Virus record (IMG/VR): IMGVR_UViG_3300032309_000989
Location: 1 to 35,286 of that record
Direction: 5' to 3' (one strand)
Source of the DNA: a virus
Length of the DNA: 35,286 nucleotides
The position numbers and the translations under genes were made by a program. Shown here piece by piece: positions 13,564 to 20,307 of this stretch. A model generated the notes under the pieces. It saw nothing but the letters and a program-made list of their open reading frames with translations. It did no database searches and had not been told where the DNA came from. Position 1 is the stretch's first letter. Each line of letters begins with the position of its first letter.

Positions 13564-13598
13564 TTTGGTTTATTTTGGTAAAATTATGCGCGTTGCAG
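13564..13598 (-). repeat. 35-bp direct repeat, copy 2 (leader of 75-aa gene)
   Basis: Second copy of the leader repeat; the single difference changes the ATG used by the RHH gene into ATA, so here translation starts further on at 13543 after an A/C-rich stretch. Confidence 0.75.
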
Positions 13599-13614
13599 TC
13601 GCGCCCCTGTTTTG

Positions 13615-13860
13615 TCATTTAATTGATTGAAGTCTCCATGCGCCCATAAGCGGATTGCGAACGGCACGATTAGCGCGAGTTGTGTGTCCTTTGAAATACA
13701 CGTCAACTTCGACGTGATTAATTTCGCTGGATGCGCGAACTTGGCTGATGTGTGACCAGTCTTTGCAGTTAATAAGCCTGCCGATTAGATTGTCACGATC
13801 CGCTCCTTGATATGCTTTGAATGTTGCTGTCATCATATTGTTGTTATTGGTTTGGTTCAT
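13615..13860 (-). CDS. Hypothetical protein, 81 aa
   Basis: MNQTNNNNMMTATFKAYQGA... with strands EINHVEVDVYFKGHTTRAN and a C-terminal MGAWRLQSIK. The real start may be MMTATFK at 13836, because the preceding codons (AACCAAACCAATAACAACAAT) look like the A/C-rich untranslated leaders seen elsewhere. No family recognised. Confidence 0.55.
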   Translation of the reverse strand: MNQTNNNNMMTATFKAYQGADRDNLIGRLINCKDWSHISQVRASSEINHVEVDVYFKGHTTRANRAVRNPLMGAWRLQSIK

Positions 13861-13870
13861 TGTGAAATAA

Positions 13871-14167
13871 TTAAAAATTTACTGATGGAGCTGTGATTGT
13901 AGTTGGCTGATTGTATCCGTGCACAATAATTTCCGCTCCTTCTTCAACATTGTATTGATTGACCAGCTCTTGTGCCGCTTCATTGTCGCTATCACCGGAG
14001 GCTCCGACAATGTAAACATTTCCGGCGAAGCATTGCCAAACTCCGCGCATTTGACGATGGCGAATGTTGATCTTTCCTTTGGATGGTAGCGGTAGGCGCG
14101 TCGTGGTCATGCGCTCATCATAGTGTTTTTTTGATTGTTGTAAATATCTTTTTTCATAATTCTTCAT
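13871..14167 (-). CDS. Hypothetical protein, 98 aa, first gene of the early block
   Basis: MKNYEKRYLQQSKKHYDERM, then strands KGKINIRHRQMRGVWQCFAG and NVYIVGASGDSDNEAAQELV, ending ITAPSVNF. The body looks like a small alpha/beta domain. An alternative start is the internal ATG at 14110 (MTTTRLPLPSK). It is the first gene after the structured 14.2-14.8 kb region and so the likely first target of any control there. No family recognised. Confidence 0.55.
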   Translation of the reverse strand: MKNYEKRYLQQSKKHYDERMTTTRLPLPSKGKINIRHRQMRGVWQCFAGNVYIVGASGDSDNEAAQELVNQYNVEEGAEIIVHGYNQPTTITAPSVNF

Positions 14168-14235
14168 TTTTCTTTATTCTACAAGGATTCCACGGCGAAA
14201 AAATAGTTGCTTTTTTCTGAGAATATGGCATTTTT

Positions 14236-14294
14236 CTGTTGTTCACCGCTACAACCGTGTGACAACAGATTTTCGCTAGGTGTCAAAGCCTAGC
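14236..14294. other. Two hairpins next to the terminator, one with a kissing loop
   Basis: Hairpin 14236-14268 has a 10-bp stem with one bulged base (CTGTTG..TCAC / GTGACAACAG) and loop CGCTACAACCGT. Hairpin 14275-14294 is GCTAGG-TGTCAAAG-CCTAGC. The loop sequence GCTACAACC (14248-14256) is exactly complementary to GGTTGTAGC (14311-14319) in the terminator loop. Confidence 0.65.
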
Positions 14295-14333
14295 AAAAAA
14301 GCCGTTCAGTGGTTGTAGCCTGAACGGCTTTTT
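14295..14333. terminator. Strong bidirectional intrinsic terminator
   Basis: GCCGTTCAG (14301-14309) and CTGAACGGC (14320-14328) form a perfect 9-bp stem around a 10-nt loop. AAAAAA precedes and TTTTT follows it, so the minus-strand transcript ends in TTTTTT. It separates the late operon from the early one. Its loop is complementary to the loop of the hairpin at 14236-14268. Confidence 0.85.
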
Positions 14334-14779
14334 CCTTTTGTAACCACTGGACAAGTCACATAGCAAGCCATGAGTCCGATGATGCAAGTTGGATAGTGCC
14401 GCTGGTTACAATGGGGAAAAGTTCACCGCGACTTTTCTGAAATAGTATGTGACTTCTCATTCGTTTGATTCCGCCTTACAGCTACAGCCCACGGATAGAA
14501 TGAGATGCGATTGAAAAATCGTTGCGATCTGGTTATGCGAACTCGTTTATGAGGAAGTAACAAGTAAGACAGTCTGAGCCTAACAATTAGGCGGATTGTC
14601 TTTCGGTTGTCGAATCTGTTTGTAGGAAGATTACAAGTGTTGATCCTGATTGAATACCATTTTGTTAGCGTCAACAATATGGTCAAAAACATCGCTAATC
14701 GTTGTAAATGACAGTCAACTCGCCAAGAATGACGAAAGTCAGCACAAAACGCCGGTAAGTTGTTTTTTTTGCCTACTTA

Positions 14780-15793
14780 TCAATGCACCTTGCCGTTGAT
14801 AATCATCAAATTGTATAACGAAAAATTGCCATCGGCCTGCATGTCCTGAATGGCAAATCCATGCGTCCAGTTGTTCGAGATTGCATACTCGGGCGAAAGG
14901 TCACAAAGACAGCCGGTAGTCCAGCAGCTTGTAACTTTCTTGTCACTCGCGCTTATGATGCCGATAGCGTCGGTATAATTCGAGTGCTGGTGAAAGTGGC
15001 CGCAGATGCTGGTCGTCCTCAGTCTGTCATATAACCGCTTGGCAGCACATACCGGATTGGCAAGTCCCTTTGGAAGCTCATGGCCGTGTAAGACTAGCAA
15101 GTTGCCGCTTTTGATGACCTGCTTGGATCTCACAACTTTGATCTTTAGCTCATCCAACTTCAACAAAGACTCAAGAGAACATTCCGGCACGTCGAGCAAC
15201 AACGGTGCGTTTTTCTTTAGGTATTGCTCCAGGCGGTCGTCGTGGTTGCCAAACTTAAAGTAAATGTCAGCCTTCGGGAACGCTGAGCGTATCATTGCAA
15301 TGCCTTCCCGGCACGTTTGAAGCTCGTGCTGTAGGTTTCTCCGGCGTGGATCCGGCTCCCATCTCGAAACGCCGTAGTTTTCGATGGTGTCGCCGTTGAG
15401 GATGACGGTATCGCATTCTTCTTTGTAGCCGTGTTCCAAAGCCACCATCAGCGCGGCCTCGTCGTGGAATGGGAAGTGGATGTCTGACAGAATCAGCACC
15501 TTGCGCTTGCCGGAAATGACAACTGGTTCCGTCACTTCAGCCGTCGATTTCGGCATGAGACTTTGCCACGGCGTGTCGCGGATGAACCTGGGGACTGGAG
15601 AAACGCCCGTCCCTTCGTATGTTTTTTCCCCGACGTTTCCTAGCGCGCCACGAATTGCTCGAACCATTGTCCTAGCGTTTTCGATAGATGTAAACAATGC
15701 CGGATATGACTGGTGCAATTTCTTTGCCATCATGTGATTAGAAACGTTCGGCATTCGATCCATTTCTTCCATTGCAATTTCTTTTTTTGTCAT
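14780..15793 (-). CDS. Calcineurin-like metallophosphoesterase with N-terminal helical domain
   Basis: 337 aa. All metal-binding motifs are present: SDIHFP (D104, H106), NGDTIEN (D135), FGNHDDRLE (N183, H184), VLHGHE (H236) and GHFHQH (H266, H268). The enzyme should hydrolyse phosphoester bonds in nucleotides, nucleic acid or phosphoprotein; the phage substrate is unknown. The first 60 residues (MTKKEIAMEEMDRMPNVSNH...) look like a helix-turn-helix-type extension. It follows the lysis block and is the last gene before the structured intergenic region. Confidence 0.85.
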   Translation of the reverse strand: MTKKEIAMEEMDRMPNVSNHMMAKKLHQSYPALFTSIENARTMVRAIRGALGNVGEKTYEGTGVSPVPRFIRDTPWQSLMPKSTAEVTEPVVISGKRKVLILSDIHFPFHDEAALMVALEHGYKEECDTVILNGDTIENYGVSRWEPDPRRRNLQHELQTCREGIAMIRSAFPKADIYFKFGNHDDRLEQYLKKNAPLLLDVPECSLESLLKLDELKIKVVRSKQVIKSGNLLVLHGHELPKGLANPVCAAKRLYDRLRTTSICGHFHQHSNYTDAIGIISASDKKVTSCWTTGCLCDLSPEYAISNNWTHGFAIQDMQADGNFSLYNLMIINGKVH

Positions 15794-15805
15794 GGCGATG
15801 TTAGG

Positions 15806-16360
15806 TTATGCGATGCCCGTCAAAACGTATGGTATCACGCTCTGTTCACAGCGATCCATGAGCATGTAAACCGTGCTGCGGAACGATTCCCATTGTGCTG
15901 GCGGGATCGTCTGACAGCCTAGCGAGCTAGTGCCGTTCACGCCGCCCTTGTGGATGTTTATTGCCACTCCGAAACTAGGCTTGCCGCTGCGTGTCACTGG
16001 CAATTCCTCGTTAGGCGTTGCTGGTCTGAATGCAGCGTAACCAAGCGGCGACGCGATCTTGTGCTTTCCTTTTTTGTAGAGGTGAACGCCAGGGGACAGC
16101 AAGGCAACGTCTGGCTTTTGTTTGTCAGAATAGCTGGGGTCGGTATTTGCATTCCAGCTCCCAAAGAAATCAGGAGCAATGATAAAAATCGCGTCGTCGT
16201 AAATTCCGCGGTCGTTCTTTCCGACCTCTCCCATCGAATCCCGGTAGTAGCCACGGACTCCGACTAAAATCAGTTTGTATTTCTCGATTACCCACATCGG
16301 CACCTTGCCAAGAATCTCATGCCGCTTTGCTTGTGGCCTGCTGGATGGAATGTTGCTCAT
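15806..16360 (-). CDS. L,D-transpeptidase-like protein, putative lysin
   Basis: 184 aa. It contains INIHKGGVNGTSSLGCQTIP (residues 134-153), the H...S-[SHT]-G-C signature of the YkuD/L,D-transpeptidase fold, with H137 and C149 as probable catalytic residues, and a preceding RGYYRDSMGEVGKNDRGIYDDAI typical of phage homologues that I associate with lysis genes. Such enzymes act on peptide stems of peptidoglycan; in phages they may hydrolyse rather than cross-link. There is no signal peptide, so export would need the holin-like neighbours. The start overlaps the stop of the 54-aa gene (ATGA). No other endolysin candidate is visible in the genome. Confidence 0.7.
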   Translation of the reverse strand: MSNIPSSRPQAKRHEILGKVPMWVIEKYKLILVGVRGYYRDSMGEVGKNDRGIYDDAIFIIAPDFFGSWNANTDPSYSDKQKPDVALLSPGVHLYKKGKHKIASPLGYAAFRPATPNEELPVTRSGKPSFGVAINIHKGGVNGTSSLGCQTIPPAQWESFRSTVYMLMDRCEQSVIPYVLTGIA

Positions 16361-16521
16361 GGTATCTGTGTAAATACTTCCTGATAGGTGGTCTCATCGC
16401 CACTGTCAAAGTCGTCGTCGTCTTTGTTGAAGCGTTTGCGCAGTTCTATGGCAGCGGCAAGTATAAGCGGCTTGTGGTCATCGCTGGCGGTGTCGTCACT
16501 GTAATATTTTCCCGCAATCAT
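16357..16521 (-). CDS. Small acidic protein of the lysis block, 54 aa
   Basis: MIAGKYYSDDTASDDHKPLI, then LAAAIELRKRFNKDDDDFDS. The start overlaps the lipoprotein stop and the stop overlaps the lysin start, both as ATGA, so it is doubly coupled. It is acidic and soluble in appearance. Together with the lipoprotein it could form a spanin-like or regulatory pair, but it shows no membrane segment. Family unknown. Confidence 0.6.
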   Translation of the reverse strand: MIAGKYYSDDTASDDHKPLILAAAIELRKRFNKDDDDFDSGDETTYQEVFTQIP

Positions 16522-16652
16522 TTGTTTTCGAGGATTGTAATGATTGCAGGAATGACTTCCTTGTCCACGGTAAAACTCGCATCCGGAGTTGCGATGGTGC
16601 AGCTTGATAGGATTGTTCCTAGCAAAATGAATGCAATGTATTTGATTTTCAT
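16518..16652 (-). CDS. Small lipoprotein, 44 aa (Rz1-like candidate)
   Basis: MKIKYIAFILLGTILSSCTI, followed by about 25 soluble residues ending AIITILENK. The N-terminus is a textbook lipoprotein signal: positive KIK, hydrophobic core and the lipobox L-S-S-C, with C18 as the lipidated residue. Small outer-membrane lipoproteins in lysis blocks are often outer spanin subunits (Rz1). It lacks the usual proline-rich stretch, so this role is an inference from place and form. Confidence 0.65.
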   Translation of the reverse strand: MKIKYIAFILLGTILSSCTIATPDASFTVDKEVIPAIITILENK

Positions 16653-16658
16653 AGCAGT

Positions 16659-16820
16659 TTATTTTTTTAAGATTTGATAAAGACTTACCAGACCGACGAT
16701 CAGGCCGACTACAAGGCCGCTGATTCGTAGCGAGTATTCGATGTTTTCCTGCAATGACGTCAACACTCCCAGCATGGGTGTGATGGTGCCAATCGCGCTG
16801 TGATAGAGGTCTTTATTCAT
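16659..16820 (-). CDS. Small membrane protein, 53 aa, holin-like
   Basis: Start at ATG 16820, 1 nt after the stop of the 50-aa gene, rather than the longer in-frame start. MNKDLYHSAIGTITPMLGVL... then IEYSLRISGLVVGLIVGLVS LYQILKK: one clear transmembrane helix near the C-terminus followed by KK. With the preceding 50-aa protein it makes a likely holin or holin/antiholin pair. Confidence 0.6.
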   Translation of the reverse strand: MNKDLYHSAIGTITPMLGVLTSLQENIEYSLRISGLVVGLIVGLVSLYQILKK

Positions 16821-16821
16821 G

Positions 16822-16974
16822 TTACTTAGCGTCAGCGGCTTTGATGAGTCCTGCACCAGCCACGACGGCAGCGAAAGCTGCGGCAAGGTCTGGGTTGTCG
16901 CCGGTCAGTAGCTGTATAGCTACGTTGGCAACTGTGGCAACGATGGTTAAAATTCCGAGTAGGGTAGTCTTCAT
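16822..16974 (-). CDS. Small hydrophobic protein, 50 aa, holin-like
   Basis: MKTTLLGILTIVATVANVAI, a short polar turn (LLTGDNPD), then LAAAFAAVVAGAGLIKAADA K. Two hydrophobic segments separated by an acidic turn suit a small type II holin or a related pore former. The ATG at 16974 overlaps the upstream stop (ATGA). Similar 50-aa proteins occur beside lysis genes in other environmental phages as far as I know, without a named function. Confidence 0.6.
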   Translation of the reverse strand: MKTTLLGILTIVATVANVAIQLLTGDNPDLAAAFAAVVAGAGLIKAADAK

Positions 16975-17423
16975 GGTTCTGGCTGTGGTTCTGGTTCTGG
17001 AGAAGGTTCTACGGTCAAAGCGTCAAGTTCAGCTTGTTTCTGTGCGATTTCCGCTTCAATTTCCAACCGTCGTTTTTCAATTGCTGGCAATTCAGCAATG
17101 GCGACAACCTGAGCGATGGTCGCGACGGTTGCGGTATCGTCAAGACTTGCATCTGCGATTGCTCCTTTAATTGCGTCCTTGGCGGATTCGATCAATGCCT
17201 CGCGTTCTGCGAGTTTTGTTTTGACGGCCTCCAACTCTGCGGCAGCGGTGGCAAGTTCTGCCGCATTTGTAGCAAGTGCCGCCGCATTGATAGCCGGCGC
17301 GATTGCGGCAAGATCGTTTTGCGTGATCGGCCTTGCATCGCCGCCCGGTGTGTCGATTGCATGACAACCAGAAAGTGTGCCGTCTGGATTGCCTCTGATA
17401 AGTATCTCGTATGGTATTTTCAT
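16971..17423 (-). CDS. Alanine-rich coiled-coil protein after the tail fibre, 150 aa
   Basis: MKIPYEILIRGNPDGTLSGC at the N-terminus is a compact beta unit (K-[IY]-P-Y-E-I-L-I-R-G-x-x-D-G-x-x-S-G) seen in proteins next to phage tail fibres. It is followed by a long Ala/Glu coiled coil (residues about 40-135) and a P-E repeat tail (PSPEPEPQPEP). It overlaps the fibre stop by ATGA. It may be a trimeric fibre accessory, chaperone or host-contact protein; the role is inferred from position. Confidence 0.6.
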   Translation of the reverse strand: MKIPYEILIRGNPDGTLSGCHAIDTPGGDARPITQNDLAAIAPAINAAALATNAAELATAAAELEAVKTKLAEREALIESAKDAIKGAIADASLDDTATVATIAQVVAIAELPAIEKRRLEIEAEIAQKQAELDALTVEPSPEPEPQPEP

Positions 17424-19069
17424 AAAACTGCTGTTACAATTTTTGCGCTGCCGTTATACATTACTTTGCACTTTGCCGATCCTCCAGCCGATACTGCCGC
17501 GCCGGCGCTTGGCGCGAGCGCGTCTGTCACGACAGCTTCAAGGTAAGTCGTTGACGGGAAGGTGCCGACTGTAAACGTGCCGTAAACAATGCCAGCGGTT
17601 CCGGTGATTCTGCCTGTGACCGAAAGGTTTGTTGCGCCTGCGTCTGTCGTGTTTCCGATAGATACCCCTCCCGCCGCTGAAATATACATGCGGACATTGC
17701 TTGCGCTGGTCGTGTAAAGGTTCAACGCTGCTGCCGTGTTTGTGCCAAGATACATTTGATTCGGATAAAAACCCGCAGTCGAGTTTCCTGTGCCGAATGC
17801 CGCTAGTTGCGTTCCTGCGTCTCCGAATAGCTCAAAGCCTGTATATCCGCTTGCTTGCGTGTTCTGTGCGCGGAAAACACCGCTTGCGCCCGCTGTGACG
17901 ATGTGCAGAGCGAGCGCTGGCGTCGTTGTGCCAATGCCGACAAATCCGCCGTTTGGCTGCAAAATGACGTATGAACTTGTTCGCGTCGCGTTTGTCGTTC
18001 CTTGAAGCGTCAAGTCGTCATTTGCCGCTGTGCCGCCGTTGTGCGTTGATCCGGTGATTGTCGAGCTTGCCGTGATCGTTGTGAATGCGCCTGTTGTTGC
18101 TGTTGTTGCCCCGACTGTGCCATTGATATTGATTGACGCGGTTCCTGTCAGGTTTGTGACGGTTCCACTGCTAGGTGTGCCAAGTGCGCCACCGTTGACG
18201 ACAAATGCGCCTGCTGTGCCGACGTTGACCGCTAGAGCCGTTGCAACGCCTGTGCCGGGTGTGGTCGTGGCAAGCGCGCTTAATCCCCCAACATCACCCA
18301 CTTCAATAGCAAGCGTGTTTTTCATGTTCGCCTTTGATAAAGCGTCCATGGTAAAACTTACCGTATCGTAAGTGACGGTAGTTCCCGATTGAAAATTAAA
18401 ATTTTGACCCGATACGCCAAAAGTAGCGATTGAGGTTCCTACGCTGTTGAGAATTGCCGATCCCGTCGAAAAATACGCCTTGAAATTTGACGATCTAACC
18501 GATGCGCCGGGATCAACCGTTCTTATGTCTGCTGTTGCTCCATTAGTTTCGATGGCGCCAGATGCTCCGGTTGTGCGTATGATTCCCGTAATCTCCGCCG
18601 TTGCCGCCGTCAAATCGTCAAAAGCCGCGCCACCAGAAGCGTCGCGAATTACAACCTTGCTTGCCGTCGCCGCGCTTGTAGCGTCTGAAATATCCGCGCT
18701 GACAATCGGGGAATAGTATGGAATGTTAGTCCACGCGCCGGAATGGAAAACCCTGCGAATCGTTGTTCCTGAGCGCGTGTAAGCCGTGCCGCCGATTGTT
18801 GCAGTGCCGTTGCGGATAAACACATCGAAACCTTTTCCTTCCACCGGAGACGGGTCTGTGACGGTAAGCGTTGCAACGACGGAATATTGTCCGTCATTTT
18901 CAGCGGTAAATGATGAGCTTTTGACTTCCCATGTCGCGCCTTCTCCTGCTGGCCCTGTTGCGCCGACTGCCGCTTCGTTAATCACAATCGTAACTGCATC
19001 CTCGTTCAGCGTCGCGCTGACAACTACGTCAGGATCGTTTTCGGCAACGGTAATGGTGATTGTGTCCAT
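17420..19069 (-). CDS. Tail fibre / receptor-binding protein
   Basis: 549 aa, rich in G, A, T and S. A short collagen-like stretch (GATGPAGEGATWEVK, near residue 36) follows a small N-terminal attachment domain. The middle is a long array of short strands (TGTASININGTVGATTATTG) typical of fibrous trimeric beta structure. The C-terminus (SAKCKVMYNGSAKIVTAVL) probably forms the tip. It sits at the end of the tail block, where receptor-binding fibres usually are. There is no intramolecular chaperone motif that I can see. Confidence 0.75.
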   Translation of the reverse strand: MDTITITVAENDPDVVVSATLNEDAVTIVINEAAVGATGPAGEGATWEVKSSSFTAENDGQYSVVATLTVTDPSPVEGKGFDVFIRNGTATIGGTAYTRSGTTIRRVFHSGAWTNIPYYSPIVSADISDATSAATASKVVIRDASGGAAFDDLTAATAEITGIIRTTGASGAIETNGATADIRTVDPGASVRSSNFKAYFSTGSAILNSVGTSIATFGVSGQNFNFQSGTTVTYDTVSFTMDALSKANMKNTLAIEVGDVGGLSALATTTPGTGVATALAVNVGTAGAFVVNGGALGTPSSGTVTNLTGTASININGTVGATTATTGAFTTITASSTITGSTHNGGTAANDDLTLQGTTNATRTSSYVILQPNGGFVGIGTTTPALALHIVTAGASGVFRAQNTQASGYTGFELFGDAGTQLAAFGTGNSTAGFYPNQMYLGTNTAAALNLYTTSASNVRMYISAAGGVSIGNTTDAGATNLSVTGRITGTAGIVYGTFTVGTFPSTTYLEAVVTDALAPSAGAAVSAGGSAKCKVMYNGSAKIVTAVL

Positions 19070-19070
19070 G

Positions 19071-19415
19071 TTATGCGCGTGTCGGGTCGTCTAGGACTTC
19101 CAATGTTCCGGCAAGGTAGGTTTTGATAACTCCAGCCGCCGATGTCGTTTCAATGCTCCAATACCACATGCCAACCTCCAAAGTTAGCGGCGTAATCGGT
19201 GACACGGTAAAGTCGTAAGTATTGGCATTGTTGATTACAATTCCTGCCGATGATGTCAAAGCTAGTCCAAGTGTCCCGTCTGTGTCACGAAACGACATTT
19301 TTACCGTAGCAAGATCGCTGTCGAATGTGTTACCGGTCGATGAATAAACGGCAGAAAGTCCGTTCCAGGTGTCGCCGTAAACTACTGGGGTCAGATTGAA
19401 TTTGCCGGGTCTCAT
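19071..19415 (-). CDS. Distal tail beta-sandwich protein, 114 aa
   Basis: MRPGKFNLTPVVYGDTWNGL..., with VKMSFRDTDGTLGLALTSSA, INNANTYDFTVSP and MWYWSIETTSAAGVIKTYLA. The pattern (polypeptide with 'F-R-x-x-D-G' and 'Y-W-x-I-x-x-T' strands) fits the small immunoglobulin-like baseplate or fibre-adaptor proteins (BppU N-terminal style). It precedes the fibre gene with a TAA-C-ATG junction, so it may link the fibre to the tail tip. Confidence 0.6.
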   Translation of the reverse strand: MRPGKFNLTPVVYGDTWNGLSAVYSSTGNTFDSDLATVKMSFRDTDGTLGLALTSSAGIVINNANTYDFTVSPITPLTLEVGMWYWSIETTSAAGVIKTYLAGTLEVLDDPTRA

Positions 19416-20272
19416 GTTGATTTGCCGATGACGGTTACGGTTAGGTTTGTTGCCGCAGCGGCAGACGTTAAAACCAAATCGCCTGTTAGAGTTGTGCCGG
19501 TTATTCCGCTGCTATTCCAGAATTTAGCTGGCAATTTGTATGCCTCGCTTGCTGTTGCGTTTGCTGCCGTAGCGGATCCACTTGTGACGTTGATCTCAAG
19601 TCCATACATTGTGGCCATGCTGACCAAAGTGACGCCTTCAAAATCCTTGCCGTCCCCATCGGTAATGCGGACGCCGGATGATACCACGCCAGCAGTCGTG
19701 TTTGCGCTTGTCGGTGCCGCGGTGATTCCGAGTCCGCTTGGAATTGCTAGATTAGTTCCGCTTTCGTTTGCGTATTTGTAGCCGTTAGCGTCCGACTTGC
19801 GCGTCATGATTATGTCCGCTGCTGAGCTTGTAACGGTCCAGACGGCTGCGATTGCGGTGTTTGCCGCTAATCCTGCCGCTAATGCCGCAGCGACCTTGGT
19901 GGCGGTGTTGCTGGCCGTTGTAAGCGGGACAACCACAGTTAGCGGTGATCCTGTCACTGCCGCGCTGGTAAACGTCAACGAACAGTCACCGGCAGACGTA
20001 GCGCCGCTTGCCGCGACAACCGTAGCCGTTTCAACCTGCGCCGTCCCAGCCACGTATGCAGCCGATCCGGTCGCTACGCCCGATTGTAGGTCGATTGTTG
20101 CGGTCCCACCTGAAGCGACAAATTCGATCCCGATTGCATAGCCGATGTCTGCCGTTGGAAATTGCACTGCCGTTTGACTTGCGCCAATTTGAACAATTCC
20201 CGAGACAAGTGCCGATGTCGCCTGTCCTTGGCAGTTGCTCCCCGTAATCGTTTGTGCCGCTGAAATTGCCAT
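19412..20272 (-). CDS. Structural (tail/virion decoration) protein, 286 aa
   Basis: Extremely rich in A, T, S and G (for example ATATVV-like strands, LAAALAAGLAANTAIAAVWT around residues 130-150), which fits an all-beta virion protein. The N-terminal QATSALVSGIVQIGASQTAV resembles subunit interfaces of fibre or decoration proteins. No enzyme motif. It has its own predicted promoter right before the ATG, so it may be expressed at higher level than its neighbours. Confidence 0.6.
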   Translation of the reverse strand: MAISAAQTITGSNCQGQATSALVSGIVQIGASQTAVQFPTADIGYAIGIEFVASGGTATIDLQSGVATGSAAYVAGTAQVETATVVAASGATSAGDCSLTFTSAAVTGSPLTVVVPLTTASNTATKVAAALAAGLAANTAIAAVWTVTSSAADIIMTRKSDANGYKYANESGTNLAIPSGLGITAAPTSANTTAGVVSSGVRITDGDGKDFEGVTLVSMATMYGLEINVTSGSATAANATASEAYKLPAKFWNSSGITGTTLTGDLVLTSAAAATNLTVTVIGKST

Positions 20273-20278
20273 GTCGTC

Positions 20279-20307
20279 ATTTTATGTTAGATTCCCTGCA
20301 TTGTCAA
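20279..20307 (-). promoter_or_regulatory. Strong sigma-70-like promoter before the 286-aa structural gene
   Basis: TTGACA (20307-20302), 17 nt, TAAAAT (20284-20279). The spacer contains ATCTAACA. Transcription would start about 7 nt on, at or next to the A of the ATG at 20272, so the message would be leaderless or nearly so. It sits in the only real gap of the tail block. Confidence 0.65.

Larger units (their letters stand above)
14168..14779. promoter_or_regulatory. Structured gene-free region between late and early blocks
   Basis: 612 nt without a convincing gene. On the minus strand, in order, it holds: a hairpin with AGACA/TGTCT and GCCTAA/TTAGGC arms (14601-14567); AAGTCACATA (14455-14446); TTGTAACCA (14411-14403); TATGTGACTT (14362-14353), which pairs with the first; CAGTGGTTACAA (14349-14338), whose TGGTTACAA part pairs with TTGTAACCA; an intrinsic terminator (14328-14301); and two further hairpins (14294-14275 and 14268-14236). 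Some pairings exclude each other, as in attenuators. No clear TTGACA/TATAAT promoter was found. It could be an early-gene control region, a replication origin, or both. Confidence 0.6.

Noticed and set aside
14423-14692. 89-codon minus-strand frame (MFLTILLTLTKWYSIRIN...) in the structured intergenic region
   Set aside because: Its composition is unusual (many R, L, I, S, N), it lacks any family pattern, it overlaps strong inverted repeats, and it is not coupled to neighbours. A chance frame in a gene-free region is more likely.
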